Source of the DNA: Pelagibacterium sp. 26DY04
GTDB lineage: Bacteria; Pseudomonadota; Alphaproteobacteria; Rhizobiales; Devosiaceae
Length of the DNA stretch: 64,000 bases
Reading direction: 5' to 3'
Assembly (NCBI RefSeq): GCF_031202305.1
Contig: NZ_CP101731.1
Location: 1,736,001-1,800,000 of the forward strand
The notes under the pieces were generated by a model. The model was not told the origin of the DNA. It made no database searches and was given only the letters and a program-made list of their open reading frames with translations. Made by a program: the position numbers and the translations under genes. Below, in pieces: positions 17,280 to 26,475 of this stretch (position 1 is its first letter; each line of letters opens with the position of its first letter).

Positions 17280-19178
17280 ATGACGCTTTCCTCTGCTTCG
17301 GTTCCCTCCGCCGATACTGATATCGACCTCTGGCTCGCCCAGCAGACCGACAAATCGCTGCTGCGGTTTTTGACCTGTGGCTCGGTCGATGACGGCAAGT
17401 CCACCCTGATCGGTCGGCTGCTTTACGACAGCCAGCTCATCCTCGACGACCAGCTCGCTTCGCTCAAGAACGACAGCCGCAACCGCCATGTGGGCGAGGA
17501 GGGGATCGATTTCTCGCTCCTGGTCGATGGCCTCGTCGCCGAGCGCGAGCAGGGCATCACTATCGATGTGGCCTACCGCTTCTTTTCCACCGACCGGCGC
17601 AAATTCATCGTTGCCGACACGCCCGGTCACGAGCAGTACACCCGCAACATGGCGACCGGGGCCTCCAACGCCGATGTGGCGCTGCTGCTGGTCGACGCGC
17701 GCAAGGGGCTTTTGACCCAAACCCGCCGCCACAGCTTCATTCTCTCCCTGATCGGGGTCAAACACGTGGTCCTAGTCGTCAACAAGATCGACCTTATGGA
17801 CTACAGCCAGGCGGTGTTCGAAACGATCGAAGCCGAATACCGGACCTTTGCCAAGGATCTGGGCTTTGCCTCGCTGGCGGCCATTCCGATTTCGGCCTTG
17901 CGCGGCGACAACATCGTTTCCACTTCCGAACGCACGCCCTGGTACACTGGATCGCCGCTCCTGCCCTACCTCGAAGAGATCGCCGTCGACGAGGACCGCA
18001 CGCAAACCCCGTTTCGCTTTCCCGTGCAGTGGGTCAACCGCCCCAATCTCGACTTCCGCGGCTTATCCGGCACCGTCGCCTCGGGCACGGTAAAGGTCGA
18101 TGACGAGGTGCTGGTCGCATCCTCGCGCAAGCCGGCCAGGATCGCGCGCATCGTCACCATGGATGGTGATCTGCAACAAGCCGTCGCCGGGCAGGCGGTA
18201 ACGCTCGTCCTTGACCGCGAGATCGACATCTCGCGTGGAGATGTGCTTACCCATCCCGGCCAGACGCCGGAGTTTTCCAATCAGTTCCAGGCCGAACTCG
18301 TCTGGATGGCCGAGGAGCCGGCCTATCCGGGGCGCTCCTATCTCTTGAAGATCGGCAGCCAGACCGTGCCGGCCACCATCACGGATCTCAAACACCGCAC
18401 CAACGTCAACACGCTGGAAAAATCCGCCGCCAAGCGGCTCGAGCTTAACGAGGTCGGTACGGTCACCATCGCCACCGACAAGCCGATCGCCTTCGATCCT
18501 TACAAGACCAACGGGCTGACCGGCGGGTTCATCCTTATCGACAGGATCGGCAATCTGACGCTCGGGGCGGGCACCATCGCCTTTGGCCTGCAGCGGGCGC
18601 GCAACCTTTCCTACCAGTCCTTCGACGTCAATCGCGAGGTTCGCGCGTCCATGAAGGGGCAGATCCCGCAGATCGTCTGGTTCACCGGCCTTTCGGGCTC
18701 GGGCAAGTCGACGGTCGCCAACCTTTTGGAAAAGCGCCTCACCGCCGAAGGCAAGCACGCCTATATCCTCGACGGGGACAATGTGCGCCATGGGCTCAAC
18801 AAGGATCTCGGCTTCACCGACGCCGCGCGGGTGGAAAACATCCGCCGCGTGGCCGAGGTGGCGCGGCTGATGGCCGATGCCGGGCTGATCGTCATCGTCT
18901 CGTTCATCTCGCCCTTTGCCAACGAGCGCCGCATCGCCCGCGAGATCGCCGGCGACATCCGCTTCCTCGAAGCCTATGTCGATACGCCCCTCGAGGTCTG
19001 CGAAGCCAGAGACCCCAAAGGGCTCTACGCCAAGGCTCGCGCCGGCCAGATCACCAATTTCACCGGCATCGACAGCCCGTTCGAAGTCCCCGAACGCGCC
19101 GACATCACCCTCCACGGCGCAACGAAAACGCCAGAGGAAATGGCCGAGAAGGTCTATGGGGTGCTGAAAAGGCTTTAA
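17280..19178 (+). CDS. cysNC: Bifunctional sulfate adenylyltransferase subunit 1 / APS kinase
   Basis: 632 aa fusion. The N-terminal CysN GTPase has G1 GSVDDGKST (about 34-42), the DTPGHEQ G3 motif and the NKID G4 motif, then EF-Tu-like beta domains. The C-terminal APS kinase (about 455-632) starts with Walker A GLSGSGKST near 469-477 and has the DGDN motif that binds APS. It drives ATP sulfurylase with GTP and then phosphorylates APS to PAPS. The start at 17280 fits the domain, with AAGGAC before it. The last 4 bases overlap the convergent arsR-type gene. Confidence 0.95.
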   Translation: MTLSSASVPSADTDIDLWLAQQTDKSLLRFLTCGSVDDGKSTLIGRLLYDSQLILDDQLASLKNDSRNRHVGEEGIDFSLLVDGLVAEREQGITIDVAYRFFSTDRRKFIVADTPGHEQYTRNMATGASNADVALLLVDARKGLLTQTRRHSFILSLIGVKHVVLVVNKIDLMDYSQAVFETIEAEYRTFAKDLGFASLAAIPISALRGDNIVSTSERTPWYTGSPLLPYLEEIAVDEDRTQTPFRFPVQWVNRPNLDFRGLSGTVASGTVKVDDEVLVASSRKPARIARIVTMDGDLQQAVAGQAVTLVLDREIDISRGDVLTHPGQTPEFSNQFQAELVWMAEEPAYPGRSYLLKIGSQTVPATITDLKHRTNVNTLEKSAAKRLELNEVGTVTIATDKPIAFDPYKTNGLTGGFILIDRIGNLTLGAGTIAFGLQRARNLSYQSFDVNREVRASMKGQIPQIVWFTGLSGSGKSTVANLLEKRLTAEGKHAYILDGDNVRHGLNKDLGFTDAARVENIRRVAEVARLMADAGLIVIVSFISPFANERRIAREIAGDIRFLEAYVDTPLEVCEARDPKGLYAKARAGQITNFTGIDSPFEVPERADITLHGATKTPEEMAEKVYGVLKRL

Positions 19179-19543
19179 CCGAAGAGGTCGAGGGTAAGCT
19201 CAGGTTCCGGAAGGGGCTTGGGCTTGGCTTTGGGTTTTGGCTTTTTCGCTTGGGCAGGTTCGACCGTTTCGATGGCTGTTGTTGCGGCCGCAGGCGCGTG
19301 TGGCGCCAGCCAATCGCGCAACGGGGCCAGGGCGTCGGATTTGAGGCTGTATAGCCGCCGCTGCTTGTCGGCTCTCACTTCCACCATTCCGGCGTCGCGC
19401 AGCACTTTGAGGTGCTGCGAAATGGCAGGCTGAGTCATGTTGGGAAACGCCGCGACGAAAGCGCCGGCGGGCAGTTCGCCCCCAACCAGCATGTCGATCA
19501 TCTGCCGCCGCGTAGGGTCGGAAATCACTGCAAACAGATCCAT
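19175..19543 (-). CDS. ArsR family transcriptional regulator
   Basis: 122 aa winged-helix regulator. It begins directly with the DPTRRQMIDMLVGGEL helix, and the recognition region MTQPAISQHLKVLRDAGMVEV is intact. No cysteine metal-binding motif is present, so this is not a classic metal sensor. The C-terminal 40 residues are a lysine/proline-rich tail. It lies downstream of an SRPBCC-domain gene on the same strand, a very common pairing in which the regulator controls the SRPBCC gene. Confidence 0.88.
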   Translation of the reverse strand: MDLFAVISDPTRRQMIDMLVGGELPAGAFVAAFPNMTQPAISQHLKVLRDAGMVEVRADKQRRLYSLKSDALAPLRDWLAPHAPAAATTAIETVEPAQAKKPKPKAKPKPLPEPELTLDLFG

Positions 19544-19616
19544 AAGCGCCGATTTATACGCTTGGCCTGCCGTCGCAAGAGGCAGGTCCCTAACCCTCGG
19601 CCAATGCTGTGGAAAT

Positions 19617-20051
19617 CTACTCGAGCAGCTCGGCCAGCGCGCTCAGGGCCTCGTCCCAGGCCTCAAGCGAGAAGATGCGCGATTGCGGATCGGCATGAAC
19701 CTCGGCGATCTCGACGATGCTGATCTCCGTGCGATCGGCATCGAGCGGACGAAAGGTGACAATCAGCGTGCTGTCCTCCGAGGCGTCCGTTCCCTCGTGG
19801 TGCCAAAGCTCCACCAGTTTGCGATCCTGTTCGTAACTGGCCAGTGTGCCGGTGACGACGTGCACGGTTTCCGGCTCCTCGTCATCGGCCGTTTCGAACC
19901 GGAAGCGTCCCCCTTCGAAGGCTTCGAATTCGACGGTGTCGGCCTGCCATTGTTCGAGCAGCGCCGGATCGGTCCAGGCCCCGAACAGCTCCTCGGTCGG
20001 CGCGTCGATGGTCCGGGTGAGGGTGATGGAATTTTCGCCGGTTTCGCTCAC
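19617..20051 (-). CDS. SRPBCC domain protein (AHSA1-like)
   Basis: 144 aa with the activator-of-Hsp90-like START fold, seen in SITLTRTIDAPTEELFGAWT at the start and the repeated beta strands with FEAFEGGRFRFET. These proteins bind small hydrophobic ligands; the ligand is unknown here. The start overlaps the MFS transporter stop as ATGA, so it is translationally coupled to the transporter. An ArsR gene follows 73 bases downstream. Confidence 0.85.
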   Translation of the reverse strand: MSETGENSITLTRTIDAPTEELFGAWTDPALLEQWQADTVEFEAFEGGRFRFETADDEEPETVHVVTGTLASYEQDRKLVELWHHEGTDASEDSTLIVTFRPLDADRTEISIVEIAEVHADPQSRIFSLEAWDEALSALAELLE

Positions 20052-21259
20052 GCAGCGCTCCTGTTTTTCGACGTGTCGGGCAGAAATGCGGTCAGAAGGC
20101 CCGCGATGGGCAGAAACGCGCAGATCTGGAACACGAAAATGATGCTTGTCCTATCGGCGAGCACGCCCAGCGTCGCCGCCCCCAGCGCGCCGATGCCGAA
20201 AGCAAACCCGAAGATGAACCCGGCAACCATGCCCACACGGCCAGGCAACAGCTCCTGTGCGTAAACCACGATGGCCGCGAAAGCCGACGAGAGTATGAAA
20301 CCGATCAGCGCGGTGAGCACGATAGAAACTTCGAGCCCGACATAGGGCAGCACGAGGGTAAAGGGCAGGGGGCCGAGAATAGACACCCAGATCACCACCT
20401 TGCGCCCCACGCGATCGCCGATCGGGCCACCCAGAAAGGTGCCGGCCGCCGAAGCGCCGAGAAAGACGAAGAGGCAAAGCTGCGCGCTCGAAGCATCGAG
20501 ACTGAACTTTTCGATGAGGAAGAAGGCATAAAAGCTCGTCATCGACGCCATGTAGACATACTTGCTGGTCAGCAGCACGGCGATGATGGCAAAGGCCCCG
20601 ATCAGCGCATTGCGGCTCAGACCTGTGCGCGGTTTGACGACGGTCCGTGACCCGGCCCGCCGATGCTGACCGGCATACCAGGTGCTGACGGCAGAAAGCA
20701 CGATGATTGCCGTCAAGGCGACTACCGCATACCAGGCGACGCTTCCCTGCCCGCGGGGAATGATGATGAACGCGGCCATGAGCGGACCGATCGCGGTGCC
20801 CAGATTGCCGCCCACCTGGAACAGCGATTGCGCAAAACCGAGCCGTCCGCCTGAAGCCATGCGGGCTACGCGCGACGATTCGGGATGAAAGATCGAAGAC
20901 CCGACCCCGATCAACGCCGCCGACAACAGCAGCAATGGAAAGCTCCCGGCGCTCGAAAGCAGCAAGAGCCCACACAGGGTAAACCCCATGGCGATCGGCA
21001 GCGAATATGGCTTGGGGTACTTGTCGGTGTAGAAGCCCACCACTGGTTGCAGCAGCGAGGCGGTCATCTGATTGACCAGCGTGATCAGCCCGATCTGGGT
21101 GAAGTCGAGATCATAGAGCTGGGCCAGAAGCGGATAAACCGCCGGCAGAAGCGCCTGCATCAAATCGTTGAGCAGGTGCGAAAAGCTGATGGCGAAGAGG
21201 ACCCACAGTGAAGTGGTCTGTTGTGCCGGCTGGGGTGCCGCGGCGGTCGTGGTGGTCAT
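20048..21259 (-). CDS. MFS transporter, fosmidomycin-resistance (Fsr)-like
   Basis: About 403 aa with 12 predicted membrane segments. The start region SLWVLFAISFSHLLNDLMQALLPAVYP and the GVGSSIFHPESSRVARMASGGR loop are typical of the Fsr subfamily of drug exporters. Met at 21259 is chosen because a 13-residue extension to 21295 lacks conservation. It is the first gene of a three-gene group with SRPBCC and ArsR. The substrate is unknown; fosmidomycin-type efflux is only a family annotation. Confidence 0.87.
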   Translation of the reverse strand: MTTTTAAAPQPAQQTTSLWVLFAISFSHLLNDLMQALLPAVYPLLAQLYDLDFTQIGLITLVNQMTASLLQPVVGFYTDKYPKPYSLPIAMGFTLCGLLLLSSAGSFPLLLLSAALIGVGSSIFHPESSRVARMASGGRLGFAQSLFQVGGNLGTAIGPLMAAFIIIPRGQGSVAWYAVVALTAIIVLSAVSTWYAGQHRRAGSRTVVKPRTGLSRNALIGAFAIIAVLLTSKYVYMASMTSFYAFFLIEKFSLDASSAQLCLFVFLGASAAGTFLGGPIGDRVGRKVVIWVSILGPLPFTLVLPYVGLEVSIVLTALIGFILSSAFAAIVVYAQELLPGRVGMVAGFIFGFAFGIGALGAATLGVLADRTSIIFVFQICAFLPIAGLLTAFLPDTSKNRSAA

Positions 21260-21352
21260 GACGGACGTCCAAAAAGATACGCGGCGCAGGAACACTGCGC
21301 CGCGCTGGTTTTTCAGACTTACGACCGCCCCGGAGAGCCGTCAAGCGCCCGA

Positions 21353-22390
21353 TCAGGGGTTGGGCGCGTCGGTACTCTTGAGTTCCTCAGGGGAAATGGG
21401 CTTGTCCTGCTCTTCGAGCGGCGGATCGTTGCGCGTCTTCCAGAGCGAATAGGCGATACCCGCCGCCAGCGTGCCCACGGTGATGAACAGCGAGAGCAGG
21501 GTGGGGATGTGGTAGCCCAGCGGCACGAGGAAGATCTTGATGCCGACATAGATCAGAACGATCGCGAGAGCGGTCTGCAGGTACCGGAACCGGGCCATGG
21601 CCGCCGAAAGCGCAAAGAACAAGGCACGCAGGCCGAGCACCGCGAACACGTTCGAGGTGTAGACGATGAACGGATCCTGCGTGATCGCGAAGATCGCCGG
21701 CACCGAGTCGACGGCGAAGATGACGTCGACGATTTCGACCATCAGCAGCGCAACTGCGAGCGGGGTCAGCCAGAGCACCATCTTGCCAGTCTTGGGATGC
21801 GGCTGCTCGACCAGGAACTTAGTGCCGTGGAACTGCGGAGTAATTCGGAAGTGCCTGCGCAGGAACTTGAGGATCTTGTTGTTTTCGATGTCGTCGTCTT
21901 CCTCGACCTTGCGGAACATGCGCGCGCCAGTGAAAACGAGGAAGGCGCCGAACAGGAACAGGATCGGCTCGAACGCGTGGACCAGCGCCACGCCGGCACC
22001 GATCAGGATGGCGCGGAACAACAGCACGCCGATGATGCCCCAAAACAGCACGCGGTGCTGATAGAGCCTTGGCACGCCCAGGAACGCAAAGATCGACGCG
22101 ATGACGAAGATGTTGTCCATCGCGAGCGACTGCTCGATGATATAGCCGGTAAAGAACTCGAGCCCCGCCTGGGAGCCGCGCACATACCAGACCCATGCGC
22201 CGAACGCACAGGCCACGATCACGTACATGCCGTAGAGGATGAAGCTTTCCTTGGCGCTGATCTCTTTCTGCTCCTTGTGGAGCACGCCGAGATCAAGGAC
22301 GAGGATAGCTATGACGACTGCGAGAAAGGCGAACCAGAACCAGACAGGCGTGTCCAGAAAGGTGCCCAAAAAGAATGATGCGAAATCCAT
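21353..22390 (-). CDS. TerC family membrane protein (Alx/TerC type)
   Basis: 345 aa integral membrane protein. Acidic transmembrane motifs EQSLAMDNIFVIA (about 86-98) and VEIVDVIFAVDSVPAI (about 217-232) are the hallmark of TerC/Alx proteins, which export Mn2+ in studied members. About eight or nine hydrophobic segments are seen, and a charged loop (KVEEDDDIENNK) lies in the middle. I looked for a yybP-ykoY manganese riboswitch upstream and could not match its core. Confidence 0.92.
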   Translation of the reverse strand: MDFASFFLGTFLDTPVWFWFAFLAVVIAILVLDLGVLHKEQKEISAKESFILYGMYVIVACAFGAWVWYVRGSQAGLEFFTGYIIEQSLAMDNIFVIASIFAFLGVPRLYQHRVLFWGIIGVLLFRAILIGAGVALVHAFEPILFLFGAFLVFTGARMFRKVEEDDDIENNKILKFLRRHFRITPQFHGTKFLVEQPHPKTGKMVLWLTPLAVALLMVEIVDVIFAVDSVPAIFAITQDPFIVYTSNVFAVLGLRALFFALSAAMARFRYLQTALAIVLIYVGIKIFLVPLGYHIPTLLSLFITVGTLAAGIAYSLWKTRNDPPLEEQDKPISPEELKSTDAPNP

Positions 22391-22612
22391 CGCCGGACCT
22401 TCTCCATAGTAGGGTGGAACAGTTCCGACATCACGCAGCGATCAAGAGCGCTACGCCAGAGGGGCCCGGCACTGCGCGGCCACATATAAGCCTTTCGCGG
22501 GGCGATTTAAAGAGCGTCGTTCTGAATGTGAACGCTTGCACAACCTCCAATTGCGGGAACCAAGCCTTGTCCGCTCCGTTGCTGTGCCACTGTTTCCATC
22601 GAGGAGTTGGAG

Positions 22613-23014
22613 ATGCGGAAACTATCGTTTTGGGGCCGGTACAGCTACCTTTGGGTGACGCTGGGGTTCTTCTTGATTTCAGCGGCAGGCCACTGGCTGT
22701 TCGGATGGTTCACCTATGTTGGTGAACAGCAGGATCACCACGCTCCCATAGAAGTCTCGCAATACGCATTCCAGATGCTGGAAGGCACTTTCGAAAACTG
22801 GCAGTCCGAATTTCTTCAGCTCATGTGGCAGGTGGGCGGCTTGGCCCTGCTGCTGTTCGTCGGCTCCCCGCAATCGAAAGAAGGGAGCGACAGGGTCGAG
22901 GCAAAGATCGATGAAATCCTCAGGCGTATCGATCCGGAAAAGGGTGAGGACGTCATCACCGAGCTCGACGAGGCCTATATGGGGCGGCACACCGATCCCG
23001 TAGAACCCACCTGA
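22613..23014 (+). CDS. Small membrane protein, DUF6766-like
   Basis: 133 aa with two hydrophobic segments (about 9-30 and 67-84), joined by a conserved-looking loop that ends ENWQSEFLQLMWQVGG. This matches the DUF6766 family of unknown function. The C-terminus is charged. The ATG at 22613 has GAGGAG six bases upstream, which is better than the in-frame TTG at 22607. Function unknown. Confidence 0.8.
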   Translation: MRKLSFWGRYSYLWVTLGFFLISAAGHWLFGWFTYVGEQQDHHAPIEVSQYAFQMLEGTFENWQSEFLQLMWQVGGLALLLFVGSPQSKEGSDRVEAKIDEILRRIDPEKGEDVITELDEAYMGRHTDPVEPT

Positions 23015-23044
23015 AAAAGAAAAGGCGCCCCAGATCGGGGCGCC
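23010..23044 (-). terminator. Rho-independent terminator for the ferritin-like gene
   Basis: On the minus strand the stem GGCGCCCC (23044-23037) / GGGGCGCC (23031-23024) has a 5-base loop and is followed by TTTTCTTTTTC. It may also serve the converging DUF6766 gene. Confidence 0.88.
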
Positions 23045-23051
23045 CAGATCA

Positions 23052-23540
23052 TCAGGCCGCCTTAGGGTTGGCTTCTGTCTCTGCCAATTGCGTGAGCTTT
23101 TCGTCGGTGGCCTTTTCTTCGGCCAGCGTCTGCTCGAGAAGCCGCGCGGCGTCGTTCATTCCAAGCTGCTTTGCCCAGGTGACGAGGGTGCCGTAGCGGG
23201 CGATTTCATAATGCTCCACCGCTTGGGCAGCCGATGCCAGGCCTGCATCGATGGCTGGGCTGCCCTTGTACTCGTCCATGATTTCCTTGCTTTCCTCGAT
23301 GATCCCGAGGATGGCGTCACACGTCTTCCCGCGCGCCCGCTTGTCAAGCATCTCGAACACCTTCTCGAGCCGCTCGACATGCGTCTCGGTTTCCTCGCGA
23401 TGCTGTTCGAAGCCGGCGGCGAGCTGCTCGGAATTTGCAGCCTTGGCCATCTTGGGTAGCGCTTTGAGGATCTGGCGCTCGGCATAATAGATATCGCGCA
23501 ACGTATCTTCGAACAGGTTTTCGAGCTTCTTTTCAGCCAT
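23052..23540 (-). CDS. Ferritin-like domain protein (YciE/YciF, DUF892)
   Basis: 162 aa four-helix protein of the YciE/YciF type, starting EKKLENLFEDTLRDIYYAERQI. Acidic and histidine residues suited to a di-iron site repeat along the helices (EDTLRD, YYAER, EQHREETETH, VEHYEIARY). These genes are often general-stress induced. The start is set at the second of two adjacent ATGs, six bases after GGAG. Confidence 0.88.
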   Translation of the reverse strand: MAEKKLENLFEDTLRDIYYAERQILKALPKMAKAANSEQLAAGFEQHREETETHVERLEKVFEMLDKRARGKTCDAILGIIEESKEIMDEYKGSPAIDAGLASAAQAVEHYEIARYGTLVTWAKQLGMNDAARLLEQTLAEEKATDEKLTQLAETEANPKAA

Positions 23541-23906
23541 CATTATCTCCAGCTAAAGGGCAATCGCTCACTGCCCGGCAAGGCAATGCCAGGAAAGTGT
23601 CGTTCAGGGTTTCGGCGCAATGCCGGTGGGTTGCCGGGCGCAGGGGTAAAGGACCCTCCCATCGCTGTACCCGTCGGCAGGGGCGGCCACCGACTGACTT
23701 CTGCGCTCCTGTGGCTGGAATGCCCGATACCGGCTTTGGTTCCCCGCCGACGACTCCGCCATGCAAATCCCATCATCGGACAATTTCGGGCGTCGGGGTT
23801 TCCTTCTTCACGTCTGGGCGAGGAGCCGCGCCTTACAGCTTGAATTCACGAGGTGCAGCACGTACCAAGAGGCCAGTCCGAAGGAGTTGCGACGGCAGGC
23901 TAAGCG
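23541..23906 (+). other. Intergenic region between ferritin-like gene and exoD
   Basis: 366 bases between divergent genes. I see no supported open frame with a ribosome site and no clear promoter boxes. Confidence 0.5.
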
Positions 23907-24512
23907 TTGACCCCGATTGAACTGCAGATCGAGGCCATAGCGGCCAATGTCCGAATGGCTGCCCGCAACGCCGACGGCGCCTTGTCGGTGGTTGAACTCG
24001 TCGACCTGCTCGGCACCCACTCCCACACGGTCGTCATCCTGCTCCTGAGCGTGCTGAGCATGATCTGGGGACCGCCGGGCTATGCCGTCCTTATGGGCAT
24101 AGCCATCGTCACGGTCTCTACCATGATGATGCTCGGCAAGCCGCTGCGGCTGGGCCGGTGGATAAGCTCGCGGCGCATCCCAGGCAAGATGATTACCGGC
24201 ATGATGGAACGGCTCGCCTTTCTCGCCAGATTGCTGGCCCGGCTGTCGCGCCCTCGTCTCGAAGCCCTGGCCGGCGAAAGCGCTAAGATCCCCACCGGCT
24301 TGCTGGTCATGCTGATCAGCCTGCCCATGGCGCTGCCCATCCCGTTCATCAACGCCGTTCCCAATGTCGGAATCGCGATAATTTGCGTCTCACGCATCAA
24401 TCGCGACGGGCTGGGCGTTGTCATCGGCACGGTCGTCGGGCTCTTGGGCGTCGGAATCGCCGTTGCGATCTTCTGGGGCGCCATCAGTTTGGCGCAGAAC
24501 GTTCTGGCATAA
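23907..24512 (+). CDS. exoD: ExoD family protein
   Basis: 201 aa membrane protein of the ExoD (exopolysaccharide synthesis) family. It has an amphipathic N-terminus, then several hydrophobic segments including VVILLLSVLSMIWGPPGYAV and GLLVMLISLPMALPIPFIN. In rhizobia, exoD mutants are altered in polysaccharide and alkali tolerance. Translation appears to start at TTG 23907 with AAGGAG 18 bases upstream, so the start is uncertain. The next gene begins 5 bases after the stop. Confidence 0.82.
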   Translation: MTPIELQIEAIAANVRMAARNADGALSVVELVDLLGTHSHTVVILLLSVLSMIWGPPGYAVLMGIAIVTVSTMMMLGKPLRLGRWISSRRIPGKMITGMMERLAFLARLLARLSRPRLEALAGESAKIPTGLLVMLISLPMALPIPFINAVPNVGIAIICVSRINRDGLGVVIGTVVGLLGVGIAVAIFWGAISLAQNVLA

Positions 24513-24516
24513 CGAA

Positions 24517-26391
24517 ATGACCGACACCGAGAGCCGCCCGGAGACGCATCGCTCAAGCGCTGGCCACCGGATCTGGCGCTCGCTTCGTGCCATCGGGCAG
24601 GGCGCGCGCGATATGGGCTGGACGTCTACCGGCGGCCTGTTCTTGGGCCTTGTGTTTTTCGCTCTTTCGTTGACCCCGAGCCTCATTCCCCGCCACTACG
24701 TCCTGCAGGGCATTCTAAGCGGCTGCGTGTTCGCTGCCGGCTATGCAGTCGGGGTGTTCATAGAATGGCTTCTCGACTATCTCGGCCTCGTCGCGCGCGA
24801 CAAGCCCTGGTCGAAATGGGTGAGGATCGTGCTCCTCAGCGGCGCGGGACTGCTTGCCCTGGCGTTTCTCTGGATATCGACCGATTGGCAGAACTCGATC
24901 CGCATAGGCATGGGCATGGCGCCAGTCGAGAGTCACGAGCCGGTGCGCATCGCCCTCATTGCCATGCTGCCGGCGCTGATTCTGGTGGGTTTGGGAACGC
25001 TGATCGTGCGTGCGGTTCAAACCGTTTCCCATTGGCTGGCGCGCATCGTCCCCCCGCGCGTGGCGCTGATCGGCGGAATCATCATCGTCGCCGTTCTCTC
25101 GAGCACGATCGTTGACGGCGTGCTCGTACGCTGGATTCTCGCCGCCGCCGATCGGACCTATGCCGAATTCGACCAGCTCGCCGGCAGCCAGGAGCCGCCG
25201 CCCGCCGATTCATTGCGCTCGGGCAGTGCCGCCTCGCTTATTGCTTGGGACACGATCGGCCGTGACGCCCGCGCCTATGTGCAGTCCGGCCCCACGCGGG
25301 AAGAAATCGAAGCGATGACAGGCCGGCCGGCCGAAACGCCCTTGCGGGTTTATGTGGGCCTGCGTTCGGCCGAAACGGTGGCCGACCGCGCCAGATTGGC
25401 GCTTGCCGAAATGCAGCGGGTAGGGGCATTCGAAAAATCGGTCCTCGTGCTGATCATGCCGGTGGGCACCGGCTGGGTCGATCCGGCGGCAATCGATACG
25501 CTCGAATTTCTCCATAGCGGCGATGTCGCCAGCGTCGCCTTGCAATATTCCTATCTCACGAGCTGGCTGTCGCTGGTCACCGAGCCGGATGTGGGCGTTG
25601 CCGCCGCGCAGGCTCTGTTCAACGTCGTCTATGAACACTGGACCAGCCTGCCGGAGGGATCCCGTCCCAAGCTCTACCTGCATGGCCTGAGCCTAGGCGC
25701 CTACAGCTCGCAAGCCTCCGCTTCGCTTTACGATATTCTGGGCGATCCGTTCGATGGCGCACTCTGGGTGGGGCCGCCTTTTGCCAGCGTGACCTGGCGC
25801 AATCTCACCGAAAATCGCGACTCCGATTCCCCCTGGTGGCTTCCCAATTTCGGTGAAGGCGCGACCGTACGCTTCGCCAGCCAGGGAGAGGTCCTCCAAG
25901 CCGCCGGCCCCGATTGGGGACCGACGCGGATCCTCTATCTGCAATACCCAAGCGACCCCATCGTCTTTTTCGAACCCACGATGCTCTACCGCCCGCCCGA
26001 ATGGTTGTCGGGAGAACGCCCGCCCGGCATTTCGACGCTGCTCAACTGGTATCCGGTCGTCACCTTCTTCCAACTCCTGCTCGACATGGCTCTCGCCCAG
26101 ACCTCACCCATCGGCTTCGGCCACGTCTACGCGCCCACCGACTATCTCGACGCCTGGCTGGTCCTTACCGAGCCCCCCGGATGGACCCAGGCCGAATTCA
26201 TGGATTTGCGCGAAAAGCTCACCCGCCATGGCGAACGCATGGCCATCGATCCAGGCTGGTTCCGGCAGCAAGCGCAGCGGCCAGCCTCTGACGGAGACAG
26301 TCTCGGATTTGAATTGGATGAGAAAAGTGGCTCCCCGGGCCGGATTCGAACCAGCGACCAACCGGTTAACAGCCGGTTGCTCTACCACTGA
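24517..26391 (+). CDS. Membrane-anchored alpha/beta hydrolase (Abhydrolase_9 family)
   Basis: 624 aa. The N-terminal part has about five membrane segments (first near 34-55, beginning TGGLFLGLVFFALSLTPSLIPR). The C-terminal catalytic domain has a nucleophile-elbow-like GLSLGAYSSQ near residue 391. This arrangement matches Abhydrolase_9_N plus Abhydrolase_9. The start at 24517 follows exoD closely, so the two are cotranscribed. Oddly, the last 21 codons lie in the antisense of tRNA-Asn, so the native C-terminus (PGRIRTSDQPVNSRLLYH) is tRNA-derived. Substrate unknown. Confidence 0.85.
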   Translation: MTDTESRPETHRSSAGHRIWRSLRAIGQGARDMGWTSTGGLFLGLVFFALSLTPSLIPRHYVLQGILSGCVFAAGYAVGVFIEWLLDYLGLVARDKPWSKWVRIVLLSGAGLLALAFLWISTDWQNSIRIGMGMAPVESHEPVRIALIAMLPALILVGLGTLIVRAVQTVSHWLARIVPPRVALIGGIIIVAVLSSTIVDGVLVRWILAAADRTYAEFDQLAGSQEPPPADSLRSGSAASLIAWDTIGRDARAYVQSGPTREEIEAMTGRPAETPLRVYVGLRSAETVADRARLALAEMQRVGAFEKSVLVLIMPVGTGWVDPAAIDTLEFLHSGDVASVALQYSYLTSWLSLVTEPDVGVAAAQALFNVVYEHWTSLPEGSRPKLYLHGLSLGAYSSQASASLYDILGDPFDGALWVGPPFASVTWRNLTENRDSDSPWWLPNFGEGATVRFASQGEVLQAAGPDWGPTRILYLQYPSDPIVFFEPTMLYRPPEWLSGERPPGISTLLNWYPVVTFFQLLLDMALAQTSPIGFGHVYAPTDYLDAWLVLTEPPGWTQAEFMDLREKLTRHGERMAIDPGWFRQQAQRPASDGDSLGFELDEKSGSPGRIRTSDQPVNSRLLYH

Positions 26392-26402
26392 GCTACCGGG
26401 GA
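26328..26402 (-). tRNA. tRNA-Asn (anticodon GTT)
   Basis: 75-nt cloverleaf with encoded CCA. The acceptor stem TCCCCGG pairs with CCGGGGA, the anticodon loop is CTGTTAA, and the T-loop is TTCGAATC. Its 3' part overlaps the hydrolase gene on the opposite strand. Confidence 0.97.
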
Positions 26403-26475
26403 ACGTGGTAGCCTGCTCGGCAGGTGGCGATCATCTAGCCAATTTGATTGCGCTTGCCAACCCCCAAATTGCCAT

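Noticed and set aside
22391..22520. Possible yybP-ykoY manganese riboswitch upstream of the TerC gene
   Set aside because: The leader is GC-rich and structured, but the conserved core could not be matched by eye. A covariance search with the yybP-ykoY model would decide.
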